A DNA stretch of 64,000 nucleotides from VRUE01 sp035260485 (lineage in GTDB: Bacteria; Actinomycetota; Thermoleophilia; Solirubrobacterales; 70-9), in contig DATFVC010000020.1 of assembly GCA_035260485.1 (NCBI GenBank), positions 1-64,000 on the forward strand. The letters are read 5' to 3'. The first letter of the stretch is position 1. Each line of letters opens with the position of its first letter. This document shows positions 1-7,410 of this stretch, one piece after another. The position numbers were made by a program, and so were the translations under genes. Under the pieces are notes generated by a model. It saw nothing but the letters and a program-made list of their open reading frames with translations, was not told the origin of the DNA and searched no databases.

Positions 1-1617
1 GAGAACCCCTTCGACTCCCTGATCGCCCTCTACTTCGTGCTCAGGAACACCAACCTGGGCGTGATCGTCACCCAAGCGCTCAAGGTCGAGCCGGATCCAA
101 GGAGCGGACAGCTGGTCGCGACCCTCGACGAAATCCCCCAGATTCCCCTGGCTCACTTCGAGGCCCACCTGCGCACCGGCGCAAGAGCGGCGCTGATCAC
201 CCCGGCGGCCTGTGGTAACTACTCCACCAAGGCGGTCTTCACCCCCTGGTCAAATCCAGCCAGGCCGCTGACCACGACCGCCTCCTTCCAGATCACCAGG
301 GGGGTAGGTGGAGGGCCCTGCCCGCCGGGAGGAGCAGCCCCCTTCCACCCCCACTTCGAAGCGGGAGCGGTCAACAACAACGCCGGCAGCTTCTCGCCTT
401 TCAACATGCGCTTGATCAGAGCTGACGGAGAACAGGACATGACCAAGTTCTCCTCGATCCTGCCCCCGGGCGAGCTCGGCTCTTTGGCGGGAGTCTCCAA
501 ATGCCCCGACTCTGCGATCGCGATCGCCAAGTCAAAGACCGGACGCCAGGAGATCGCCTCTCCGAGCTGCCCCGCAAACTCGCTGATCGGCCACACCCTG
601 GCCGGAGCCGGAGTGGGGGAGGCCTTGACCTACGTAGGGGGGGAGGTCTACCTCGGAGGGCCCTTCCACGGCGATCCACTCAGCGTGATCTCGGTGACGC
701 CTGCCGTTGCCGGGCCATTTGACGCGGGAACTGTAGTCGTCAGATTGGCCTTGACCCTGAACCCGAAGACCGCCGAAGTCGAAGTCGACGGCGCCAACTC
801 CGACCCGATCCCCCACATCCTCAAGGGGATCGTCTTGAAGGTCAGGGACCTGCGGGTCTACGTCGATCGGCCAAACTTCACCTTGAACCCGACCTCATGC
901 GATGAATCGAAGGCCAAGGCGACGCTCTTCGGCTCCTACCTCGACGTCTTCAACCCAGCCGACGACGTCCCGGTCAACCTCTCGAGCCGCTACCAGGCGG
1001 CCAACTGCCTGAATCTGGGCTTCAAGCCGAACCTTGCTCTGAAGCTCGAGGGCGGAACCAAGCGTGGCGGTCACCCCGGCCTCTTGGCCACCTATACGCC
1101 GAGGAAAGGCGATGCCAACGTCAAAGGCCTGGTCGTGAGACTGCCCCGCTCTGCCTTCCTCGACCAGGCTCACATCAGGACGATCTGCACCAGGGTCCAG
1201 TTCGCCGCCAAGGCCTGCCCGGCTGGAGCCCAGTACGGCTTCATCAAAGCCTGGACGCCTTTGCTCGACACGCCGCTTGAAGGTCCGGTCTACCTGAGGT
1301 CATCGAACCACAAGCTGCCCGACCTCGTCTTTGACCTGCACGGCCTGGTCGATGTCGAGGTCAGCACCCGCATCGACTCGGCCGGGGGTGGGATCAGGGC
1401 CACGGTCGAATCTACCCCCGACGCACCGCTCTCCAAAGTCCTCTTGCGCATGCAGGGCGGCAAGAAGGGCTTGATCGTCAACAGCCGCAACCTCTGCGGG
1501 GCCATCTCGAGGGCCAACGTGGAATTCAGCGGGCAAAACGGCAAGCAGTCCACCGCTAATCCGGTGATGAGGGCGGACTGTGGCGGGGGCAAAGCCCATA
1601 AACGCCACCACCGCTAA
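1..1617 (+). CDS. Large hypothetical secreted-type protein, 5'-partial
   Basis: The reading frame is open from base 1 (first residues ENPFDSLIALYFVL), so the start lies outside the window and the GTG at 37 is internal. 538 codons are present. The product is rich in Gly, Pro and paired cysteines, has repeated beta-type segments and short motifs such as FTPWSNP and LRMQGGKKG, and ends in a basic HKRHHR tail. I recall this kind of sequence as a widespread uncharacterised family in Solirubrobacterales, probably exported, but no enzymatic motif is visible. The N-terminal signal, if any, is not in the window. Confidence 0.75.
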   Translation, partial: ENPFDSLIALYFVLRNTNLGVIVTQALKVEPDPRSGQLVATLDEIPQIPLAHFEAHLRTGARAALITPAACGNYSTKAVFTPWSNPARPLTTTASFQITRGVGGGPCPPGGAAPFHPHFEAGAVNNNAGSFSPFNMRLIRADGEQDMTKFSSILPPGELGSLAGVSKCPDSAIAIAKSKTGRQEIASPSCPANSLIGHTLAGAGVGEALTYVGGEVYLGGPFHGDPLSVISVTPAVAGPFDAGTVVVRLALTLNPKTAEVEVDGANSDPIPHILKGIVLKVRDLRVYVDRPNFTLNPTSCDESKAKATLFGSYLDVFNPADDVPVNLSSRYQAANCLNLGFKPNLALKLEGGTKRGGHPGLLATYTPRKGDANVKGLVVRLPRSAFLDQAHIRTICTRVQFAAKACPAGAQYGFIKAWTPLLDTPLEGPVYLRSSNHKLPDLVFDLHGLVDVEVSTRIDSAGGGIRATVESTPDAPLSKVLLRMQGGKKGLIVNSRNLCGAISRANVEFSGQNGKQSTANPVMRADCGGGKAHKRHHR

Positions 1618-1642
1618 CCATTAGCTATACCACGTGCGTATC

Positions 1643-1672
1643 TTGACAAACGCGTACTGACGTGTTTGTATT
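1643..1672 (+). promoter_or_regulatory. Promoter and inverted-repeat operator of the TetR pair
   Basis: ACAAACGCGT (1646-1655) and ACGTGTTTGT (1660-1669) form a 10-base inverted repeat with one mismatch and a 4-base spacer, typical in size for a TetR-family operator. TTGACA (1643-1648) lies at its left edge and TGTATT (1667-1672) could be the -10 at 18-base spacing, so a bound repressor would cover the promoter. Autoregulation by the downstream TetR genes is inferred. Confidence 0.6.
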
Positions 1673-1704
1673 GAGGAGTGTCTTCGGCTGAGAACGGAGC
1701 TGGT

Positions 1705-2385
1705 ATGGCCACTCGCGAGCGACGCGGTAAGCGGCGCCGGCCGGATCTCGTGCCGCCGAAGGTCGAGCGCATTCCACCTCGCTCGGGGCTCTCGCGGGCC
1801 GAGGTGATCGCCAACCAGCGGCTCCGCATCTTCGAAGGCCTCGCCGTCGCCCTCGTTCATCACGGCTACGAGGACACGAAGATCACCGACATCGTCGAAC
1901 TGTCGGGCGTTTCTCGCGCCACCTTCTACGAGCGCTTCGAAAGCAAGGAGGCCTGCTTCGCGGCCGCCTACGAGGACGGGGTGGAGCGGCTCGCCGCCGC
2001 GGTCGAGGCGGCCGCAGAGGGCGAGCGCGGCTGGGCCTGGTGTCTTTCGGTTGGACTGGCCACCGGCCTCGACTTCCTCGCTGTCGACCCGGCACTGGCC
2101 CACCTGCTCCTGGTCGAGGCGCTCGCCGCCGCGCGCCCCGCCCGGCTGGAGTACGAGCGCTCGCTGGTGCGCCTCGCCGAAGCGCTGCGCCCTCCGGCTG
2201 AGCTGCCTGGGGGCGAGAGGGTTCCGGAGGAGACGGTGCGGCTGCTCGCCGGCGGGCTCGCTTCCCACCTCTCGGGCCGGGTGCTGGCCGGCGAAGCGGA
2301 CAGCCTCGGCGAGGATCACGATCTCCTGCTCGCGTACCTGCTCGCGCCCTCCCTTGCGGCCAATGCGCGGGTTGCCGCCGGCTGA
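1705..2385 (+). CDS. TetR/AcrR-family regulator, first of a tandem pair
   Basis: 226 aa. A basic leader (about residues 1-30) precedes a TetR-type helix-turn-helix with GYEDTKITDIVELSGVS followed by RATFYERFESKEACF, the classic pattern of this family. The C-terminal part is an alanine-rich helical ligand-binding region without recognisable specificity. ATG 1705 is chosen because GGAG lies 6 bases upstream; the earlier in-frame GTG at 1678 has its purine run touching the start. The gene ends 23 bases inside the next regulator, so the two are probably translationally coupled and controlled by the inverted repeat at 1646-1669. The ligand is unknown. Confidence 0.85.
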   Translation: MATRERRGKRRRPDLVPPKVERIPPRSGLSRAEVIANQRLRIFEGLAVALVHHGYEDTKITDIVELSGVSRATFYERFESKEACFAAAYEDGVERLAAAVEAAAEGERGWAWCLSVGLATGLDFLAVDPALAHLLLVEALAAARPARLEYERSLVRLAEALRPPAELPGGERVPEETVRLLAGGLASHLSGRVLAGEADSLGEDHDLLLAYLLAPSLAANARVAAG

Positions 2386-3076
2386 CGCGGAGCCGGAGCG
2401 CTTCGAGCCGGGCGAACTCATCGATCTGCCGCCCGAGCTCGCCCTCGGGCAGCTGCCCGGCGGCCGCCACGGCCTGCCGCGCCCCTTCGTCGAGCGCCAC
2501 CAGCGCCTTCGCCTGATCGCCGCGATGCTGCGCGTCCTGCCGCGCCACGGCTATCCGGCGACGACGATCGGCCACGTGACCGAGGAGGCGGGCGTCTCGC
2601 GCTCGGCCTTCTATGGTCAGTTCGAGGGCAAGGAAGAGTGCTTTTTGGCGACTTATGACCTTGCGGCCGAGTGGTTGTGCGAGCGCGTCGAGGGGACGGT
2701 TGCGGCGGATGAGCAGTGGTCCTCCCGCGTCAGCGCCGGCATTTCGCTGGCACTTCGCCTGCTTGCTGCCAACCCGGCGCTCGCGCACCTGATCGCGGTC
2801 GAGGCCCTCCAGGCCGGAGCAGCCGCCCGCCGCCGCCGGCAAGCCTGTATCACCCGCTTGGCCGGGGTGCTGCGAGCCGGACGCCCGCGGCGTCCCGACC
2901 TCCACGCCGATCTCGAGGAGCTGCTCGTCGGCGGCGTTTTCGCCCACATCGCTCGCTACGTCGACGCCGGTCGCACCGAGCGCCTCTCCGACGCGACCGC
3001 AGAGCTGGTCCATTTCCTGCTGATCCCCTACCTCGATCCGGGGGAGACGAAGCGAATTGCCGACCAGGCTGCCTGA
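2363..3076 (+). CDS. TetR/AcrR-family regulator, second of a tandem pair
   Basis: 237 aa from ATG 2363, overlapping the upstream TetR gene by 23 bases in another frame. The HTH is clear: GYPATTIGHVTEEAGVS then RSAFYGQFEGKEECF at about residues 60-95, preceded by a 45-residue acidic/proline leader. The helical C-terminal region resembles that of its neighbour (blocks such as LALRLLAANPALAHLIAVEAL against LDFLAVDPALAHLLLVEAL), which points to a local duplication. No efflux pump or enzyme target is adjacent. A larger open frame reaches back to 2051, but that extension lies inside the first gene. Confidence 0.85.
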   Translation: MRGLPPADAEPERFEPGELIDLPPELALGQLPGGRHGLPRPFVERHQRLRLIAAMLRVLPRHGYPATTIGHVTEEAGVSRSAFYGQFEGKEECFLATYDLAAEWLCERVEGTVAADEQWSSRVSAGISLALRLLAANPALAHLIAVEALQAGAAARRRRQACITRLAGVLRAGRPRRPDLHADLEELLVGGVFAHIARYVDAGRTERLSDATAELVHFLLIPYLDPGETKRIADQAA

Positions 3077-3114
3077 TGCCCCAATGTCCGCTTGGGCCGA
3101 GCTGTTAGGAGACG

Positions 3115-3341
3115 CCGCCAGCGGCACGATCCATCGCGTGGGTTGTCGGTCAGCTTTGCGATCCGCTCGAAGTCAGCGTCGTAGTGCAAGGCCGCCAGGC
3201 CGGCCAGCTCCGCACAGGCAGCTATCAATAGGTGGGCACCTGGACTCAGCGCCATGCGCCGTGCATGACCTCGGGATCGTCGAGCTCCAACGCACCTGGG
3301 GTGGAGAGCAGATCGAGCAGTCGCCGACGTTCAATTTGCTG
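3115..3341 (-). pseudogene. Relic of a VapC-like PIN-domain toxin
   Basis: The 350-base gap between the TetR pair and the cysteine cluster holds a decayed minus-strand gene. One frame reads QQIERRRLLDLLSTPGALEL then DDPEVMHGA (about 3341-3255); a different frame continues with SPGAHLLIAACAELAGLAAL followed by HYDADFERIAKLT (from about 3246 down). Together these match the C-terminal half of a PIN toxin: the conserved Asp of the (D/S)-LLIAA block is replaced by His, and the terminal DADF acidic site remains. The N-terminal half with the first catalytic Asp is absent. A frameshift plus N-terminal loss makes this a pseudogene; no antitoxin remnant is seen. Confidence 0.6.
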
Positions 3342-3371
3342 TCACTCGACTATCTGGGACGCTCACGACGA

Positions 3372-3393
3372 AGCGCTATACTTTTTGAAGTAA
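3372..3393 (+). promoter_or_regulatory. 22-base cysteine-cluster element, copy 1
   Basis: This 22-base element is identical at 4919-4940. It contains TATACT (3377-3382, -10 like) overlapping the inverted repeat TACTT-TTTG-AAGTA (3379-3392). It ends 33 bases before the ATG of the rhodanese-MoeB gene. No -35 hexamer is recognisable. A shared regulator of the cysteine genes is inferred. Confidence 0.65.
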
Positions 3394-3426
3394 AGTCGGA
3401 TCGGAATTAGGGTATTTAGGAGAGCC

Positions 3427-4584
3427 ATGGCCACCGCGCAGACCAAGCAGCAGGTCGAGGAGATCGAGCCCTTCGAGGCGGCGCAGGAGATCGAGGGCGG
3501 CGACGTCGTCCTGATCGACACCCGCGAGCCGCACGAGTATCAGGAGGCCCATCTCGAGAACGGCAAGCTCATCCCGCCGGGACTGATCGGCGACGAGATC
3601 GCCGCCGCGGCGCCCGACAAGTCGGCCCGCACGATCCTCTACTGCCGCAGCGGCAACCGCTCCTACAAGGCGGCTGAGCAGCTGCAGGCTCTCGGCTACG
3701 AGGACGTCGCCTCGATGGCCGGCGGGATCCTCGCCTGGCAGGAGCAGGGGCTGCCGGTGGTCGCCGCCAGCGGGCTGACTCCCGAGCAGCGTGACCGCTA
3801 CTCGCGCCACACGTTGCTGCCCGAGGTCGGCGTCGACGGCCAGCTGAAGATGCTCAACGCGAAGGTGCTGGTGGTCGGCGCCGGCGGGCTCGGGGCGCCG
3901 ACCGCGCTCTACCTCGCCGCTGCCGGGATCGGCACCCTCGGCCTGGTCGACGACGACGTCGTCGACGCCTCCAACCTGCAGCGCCAGGTGATCCACAACA
4001 CCGAACGGATCGGCGTGCCGAAGACCGAGTCAGCGCGGCTGACGATCGAAGCGCTCAACCCCGACGTCGACGTGGTCGAGCACCGCCTCCGCCTCGACGC
4101 CTCCAACATCGTCGAGATCCTCAGCGAGTACGACGTGATCGTCGACGGCGCCGACAACTTCCCGACCCGCTACCTGCTCAACGACGCCTCGGTGCGGCTG
4201 CGCAAGCCGGTCGTCTCCGCCTCGATCCTCAGCTTCGACGGCCAGATCTCGACCTTCGTCCCCTTCGAGGGGCCCTGCTACCGCTGCCTCTACCCGACTC
4301 CCCCGCCGGCCGAGCTGGCGCCGAGCTGCTCCGCCAACGGGGTGCTCGGCGTGATGGCGGGGACGATGGGCCTGCTGCAGGCCAACGAGGTGCTGAAGCT
4401 CGTGCTGGGGATCGGCGAGCCGCTGATCGGCCGCCTGCTGCTCTTCGAGGCGCTCAGCACCCGCTTCACCGAGCTGAAGGTGCGCCGCGACCCCAGCTGC
4501 CCGATCTGCGGCCCCGACGCGCCCGAGATCGCCGACGAGGATCTCGGCAAGTTCCCGGATTACGAGTTGTTCTGCGCCGGATGA
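3427..4584 (+). CDS. Rhodanese-MoeB/ThiF fusion: CysO-activating adenylyl/sulfurtransferase
   Basis: 385 aa. Residues about 15-115 are a rhodanese domain with active-site loop CRSGNRS (Cys73). From about 118 follows a ThiF/MoeB E1-like domain: GAGGLGAP nucleotide loop, NLQRQV arginine region, DGADNF, and two zinc-type pairs (CYRC and CPIC). It should adenylate the C-terminal GG of a MoaD-like carrier (CysO, next gene) and convert it to a thiocarboxylate using rhodanese-bound sulfur. In mycobacterial MoeZ the rhodanese is C-terminal; here the order is reversed. ATG 3427 follows AGGAGAG. It heads a cluster with cysO, cysM and mec. It may also serve molybdopterin or thiamine carriers. Confidence 0.88.
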   Translation: MATAQTKQQVEEIEPFEAAQEIEGGDVVLIDTREPHEYQEAHLENGKLIPPGLIGDEIAAAAPDKSARTILYCRSGNRSYKAAEQLQALGYEDVASMAGGILAWQEQGLPVVAASGLTPEQRDRYSRHTLLPEVGVDGQLKMLNAKVLVVGAGGLGAPTALYLAAAGIGTLGLVDDDVVDASNLQRQVIHNTERIGVPKTESARLTIEALNPDVDVVEHRLRLDASNIVEILSEYDVIVDGADNFPTRYLLNDASVRLRKPVVSASILSFDGQISTFVPFEGPCYRCLYPTPPPAELAPSCSANGVLGVMAGTMGLLQANEVLKLVLGIGEPLIGRLLLFEALSTRFTELKVRRDPSCPICGPDAPEIADEDLGKFPDYELFCAG

Positions 4585-4607
4585 GGGCCGCTGCGGCCTG
4601 CCTTCAA

Positions 4608-4613
4608 TAGGAT
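4608..4613 (+). promoter_or_regulatory. Putative -10 (TAGGAT) of a leaderless cysO transcript
   Basis: TAGGAT ends 7 bases before the cysO ATG, and no Shine-Dalgarno sequence lies between. This is the spacing expected when transcription starts at the start codon. No -35 is visible. Confidence 0.45.
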
Positions 4614-4620
4614 CGCGTCG

Positions 4621-4893
4621 ATGGCCACCATCCGAATTCCACCAGTCCTGCGCGCCCAGACCGGGGGCCAAACCGAGGTGGAGGCGGCCGGCTCCAACGT
4701 CGGTGAGGTGCTGCGGGCGCTGACCGCCGCGCATCCCGACACCGAGTCGCAGCTCTTCGGCCCCGACGGCGACCTCAACCGCTACGTCAACGTCTATCTC
4801 AACGACGAGGACGTGCGCGTGCTCGACGGGCTCGAGACTGCCGTGTCTGATGGCGACACCGTGGTCATATTGCCGGCGATGGCCGGCGGCTGA
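4621..4893 (+). CDS. cysO: CysO sulfur-carrier protein (MoaD/ThiS fold)
   Basis: 90 aa with a beta-grasp pattern (IRIPPVLRAQTGGQTEVEAA, NVYLNDEDVR, GDTVVILPAMAGG) and the essential C-terminal Gly-Gly. In the actinobacterial pathway this tail is adenylated and thiocarboxylated by a MoeB/MoeZ protein, then used by CysM as sulfide donor to O-phosphoserine. It lies 36 bases after its likely activating enzyme and 59 before cysM, which carries its own copy of the cluster element. The identification rests on fold, tail and context. Confidence 0.9.
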   Translation: MATIRIPPVLRAQTGGQTEVEAAGSNVGEVLRALTAAHPDTESQLFGPDGDLNRYVNVYLNDEDVRVLDGLETAVSDGDTVVILPAMAGG

Positions 4894-4918
4894 GACGAGC
4901 CAGTCGCAGCTCGATCCC

Positions 4919-4940
4919 AGCGCTATACTTTTTGAAGTAA
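4919..4940 (+). promoter_or_regulatory. 22-base cysteine-cluster element, copy 2
   Basis: An identical copy of the element at 3372-3393, with TATACT (4924-4929) and TACTT-TTTG-AAGTA. It ends 12 bases before the cysM ATG, and the cysM ribosome-binding site (GGGAG) follows it directly. A regulator bound here would block the -10 and the start of transcription. Confidence 0.65.
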
Positions 4941-4952
4941 CGGGAGATCGAG

Positions 4953-5918
4953 ATGCCGCGCGACGAGCTACTCAACCGGCCCTGCGGGGGACGCTTCGGC
5001 GATATCGTCGAGTCGATTGGCAATACGCCCTTGGTCGAGCTGCCGCGCTTCTCGCCCAAGCCCGACGTGCGGATCTACGCCAAGCTCGAGGGCCGCAACC
5101 CGACCGGCTCGGTCAAGGACCGGGTCGCCAAATCGATGATCGAGGCGGCCGAGGCGGAGGGTGCGATCGAGCCCGGGCAGACGATCCTCGAGCCGACCTC
5201 GGGCAATACCGGCATCTCGCTGGCGATGATCTGTCGCCGCAAGGGCTATCCGCTGAAGGTCGTGATGCCCGATAACGTCACCGCCGAGCGCACCCAGCTG
5301 CTGGAGATGTACGGGGCGGAGATCGTCTACTCAGAGGGGGCCAAGGGCTCCAACGGGGCGGTCGAGGTGGCGCTGGAGATGGATAAAGACTCGCGCTACT
5401 ACATGCCCTACCAGTACGGCAACGAGGCCAACCCGCGTGCCCACTACGACGGCACCGCGGTGGAGATCCTCGAGGAGCTCGACGAGGTGACGGCCTTCGT
5501 CGGCGGCCTCGGCACCGGCGGCACGCTGATGGGCAACGGGCGGCGCTTGAAGGAGCACGACCCCGAGACGCTGATCGTCGCCGCCGAGCCGATGCAGGGG
5601 GAGATGGTGCACGGCCTGCGCTCGCTCGACGATGGCTTCATCCCGCCGATCATCGACATCTCGCTGCTCGACCGCAAGATCATGGTCTCCAACCGCGACG
5701 CGATCGTCTGGACGCGCAAGCTGCTCGACGACGAGGGCATCTTCGCCGGCGTCTCCTCGGGCGCTATTGCCCGCATCGCGGTCCGCATCGGCGAAGAGCT
5801 CGACGGCGGAAACGTCGTCTTCCTGATCCCCGACGACGGCTGGAAGTACCTCTCCTCCGGCGTCTACACCCGCCCGATCGACGAGATCGAGAATCTCGAC
5901 TCGACGGTCTGGTGGTAG
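4953..5918 (+). CDS. cysM: CysM, CysO-dependent O-phosphoserine sulfhydrylase
   Basis: 321 aa PLP fold-type II enzyme. PLP lysine is Lys55 in NPTGSVKDR; TSGNTGISL is the substrate/phosphate loop; a glycine-rich GGLGTGGTLMG cofactor loop is present; and the protein ends in a long tail SSGVYTRPIDEIENLDSTVWW-like segment as in the mycobacterial enzyme. Its role is condensation of O-phosphoserine with CysO thiocarboxylate to give a CysO-cysteine adduct. Preference for phosphoserine rather than acetylserine is inferred from the adjacent cysO and mec. GGGAG lies 6-10 bases before ATG 4953. Confidence 0.92.
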   Translation: MPRDELLNRPCGGRFGDIVESIGNTPLVELPRFSPKPDVRIYAKLEGRNPTGSVKDRVAKSMIEAAEAEGAIEPGQTILEPTSGNTGISLAMICRRKGYPLKVVMPDNVTAERTQLLEMYGAEIVYSEGAKGSNGAVEVALEMDKDSRYYMPYQYGNEANPRAHYDGTAVEILEELDEVTAFVGGLGTGGTLMGNGRRLKEHDPETLIVAAEPMQGEMVHGLRSLDDGFIPPIIDISLLDRKIMVSNRDAIVWTRKLLDDEGIFAGVSSGAIARIAVRIGEELDGGNVVFLIPDDGWKYLSSGVYTRPIDEIENLDSTVWW

Positions 5919-5937
5919 CCGAGCGCTTCCGTAGCTG

Positions 5938-6333
5938 ATGCGTATTCCGCAGTCGCTGATCGATGAGATGGTCGCGCACGCGCGCGAGGACCTGCCGAAT
6001 GAGTGCTGCGGGATGGTTGGGGGCAGCGCTGGCGCCGCGCGTACGGTTTACCGCGCCGAGAACGCCGAGGCCAGCCCGCTGCGCTACTCGATCGATGCCA
6101 AGGAGCAGTTCCGGCTGATGCGGGAGATCGAGGAGGCGGGGGAGGAGCTGGTGGCGATCTACCACTCTCACACCAAGAGCCCGGCCTATCCCTCTCAGAC
6201 GGACGTGAACCTCGCCGGCTGGCCCGACGCCGTCTACCTGATCGTCTCGCTGGCGGACCCAGATGCGCCCGACCTCAAGGGCTTCTGGATCAGGGATGGA
6301 GAGATCGCGGAGGCCGAGCTTGTCTTCGAGTAG
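5938..6333 (+). CDS. mec: Mec, JAMM zinc peptidase releasing cysteine from CysO
   Basis: 131 aa JAB1/MPN protein with an intact JAMM motif: Glu22 in NECCGMVGG, His76 and His78 in IYHSHTKS, and Asp89 in YPSQTD. In the CysO pathway this hydrolase cleaves the CysO-cysteine adduct, releasing cysteine and regenerating CysO. It starts 19 bases after cysM, and its last 14 bases overlap the next gene, so the set looks like one transcription unit. Confidence 0.92.
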   Translation: MRIPQSLIDEMVAHAREDLPNECCGMVGGSAGAARTVYRAENAEASPLRYSIDAKEQFRLMREIEEAGEELVAIYHSHTKSPAYPSQTDVNLAGWPDAVYLIVSLADPDAPDLKGFWIRDGEIAEAELVFE

Positions 6334-6550
6334 CGGCAAGCTGATCAAGGTCGCCTACGCCCAGCAGCAGGCGGAGGCGGAAATGATCCAGGGCCTGCTC
6401 TCCGAGTACGGCATCCCGAGCATGCTGAGGCGGGCGGCGGGCTTCGACGTTCCCGATTTCCTCGCCGCCGGACCGCGGGAAGTCCTCGTCGCCGAGGAGC
6501 TCGCGGCGCAGGCGCGTGAGGTGCTCGAGGGAACGCCGGGAACCGACTAG
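6320..6550 (+). CDS. DUF2007-type small signal-transduction-like protein
   Basis: 76 aa from TTG 6320, supported by GGAGG 6 bases upstream. The frame stays open further back, but that lies inside mec. The sequence KLIKVAYAQQQAEAEMIQGL, then LSEYGIPSMLRRAAG and EVLVAEELAAQAREVL, has the beta-alpha-beta pattern of DUF2007 ('putative prokaryotic signal transducing protein'). The function of that family is unsettled. It overlaps the mec stop by 14 bases (coupling) and meets the minus-strand CrtA-like gene tail to tail with a 4-base overlap. Confidence 0.75.
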   Translation: MSSSSGKLIKVAYAQQQAEAEMIQGLLSEYGIPSMLRRAAGFDVPDFLAAGPREVLVAEELAAQAREVLEGTPGTD

Positions 6551-7221
6551 ATCGCCGCCAGCGGGTCACGGCCGTCCCAGGCGCCCTGCGAGGCGTAGGG
6601 GCGGAAACGGACGAATGCGGACTCGTGATGGAACGGGCGGGCACGGTCGGCCCTGACCGCGCCCTGGTGGGCGCCATCGCTGTGGTGAGCGTACTCGCGC
6701 ATTGCCGCGGCGCTGCGCCAGAGGGAGAAGGTGGAGACGAAACGTGGTGGCCGGGCGAACGCGGTCGAGGCGAGCACGGCCGGGCTCTCGATTGCTGCAC
6801 GCTCGGCCGGGGCGGAACTCTGGAGAAACGGCACGATGCGGCCGAGTCGCGGGCGACCGAGCGTCAGCACCGCCACCGGCTCCTCGTCGTCACAGGGGCG
6901 CTCTCGCTTGGGCAGGTCGGGCATCCCCGACCATGACCCGAAAACTCGTAGAGGCTCGAGTCGCACATGCCAACCACCGGCAAGGCGCTCGGCGAATGGG
7001 TGGCCGGCGAGGAAGTTGTCCAAAGCGCAATCGTCGTCCCAGGCAGCGATCAGACCTACCCGCCCGGGTCCAGGCCGGGGCACCGGCCCATCGCGGAGCG
7101 GGACACTCAGAACCTGTTCGGCATAGGTCAGGCCTGGAACATCGAAGGGGTCCGGCCGGCCGCGGAGCAGGCCCGGCGCTCGACGCCAACCAACCTCAAC
7201 GAGATGCACGGAGACGATCAC
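6547..7221 (-). CDS. Spheroidene-monooxygenase (CrtA)-like protein
   Basis: 224 aa. The C-terminal block FSLWRSAAAMREYAHHSDGA, followed by HHESAFVRFRPYASQGAWDG, recalls the CrtA/spheroidene monooxygenase-like family, in which such His and Trp residues are conserved. The rest is loop-rich with VGLIAAWDDDCALDNFL in the N-terminal half. No carotenoid genes are in the window, so a carotenoid substrate is not supported, and it may be an uncharacterised member of the dimeric alpha-beta barrel monooxygenases. The terminator side overlaps the DUF2007 gene by 4 bases. Confidence 0.6.
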   Translation of the reverse strand: MIVSVHLVEVGWRRAPGLLRGRPDPFDVPGLTYAEQVLSVPLRDGPVPRPGPGRVGLIAAWDDDCALDNFLAGHPFAERLAGGWHVRLEPLRVFGSWSGMPDLPKRERPCDDEEPVAVLTLGRPRLGRIVPFLQSSAPAERAAIESPAVLASTAFARPPRFVSTFSLWRSAAAMREYAHHSDGAHQGAVRADRARPFHHESAFVRFRPYASQGAWDGRDPLAAI

Positions 7222-7233
7222 GATGGCGCTCCC

Positions 7234-7410
7234 TGCAGAGGGTATCGCCTGTTGACGGGAATGGGCCGCGAAAGCCGTGCGATCATTGTGGTCGTTGCCG
7301 ACGACAATCCCGATTTCGTCATTACTACCTTTCCAAACGACGATGCGCGCCGACTACGACAGCAAGGCCAACGCGATCTCGATTACGCTTTCACGCGAGG
7401 TTGGCGCTGA
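7234..7410 (+). pseudogene. Truncated DUF4258-like gene fragment
   Basis: In-frame sequence CRGYRLLTGMGRESRAIIVV, continuing VADDNPDFVITTFPNDDARR, matches the C-terminal strands of DUF4258-type proteins (Arg-x-Leu-hydrophobic-Gly, then a strand, then an (I/V)TxF(P) strand). The N-terminal His/Arg-rich region is missing; upstream the frame runs into sequence antisense to the CrtA-like gene. The fragment runs 68 bases into the DUF2283-like gene. DUF4258 and DUF2283 genes are often paired, which supports the identification. It is probably a remnant with no intact start. Confidence 0.5.

Noticed and set aside
3057..3410. Plus-strand open frame of 117 codons between the TetR and cysteine genes
   Set aside because: No family resemblance; the minus strand of the same stretch shows the PIN-toxin relic, which explains the sequence better.
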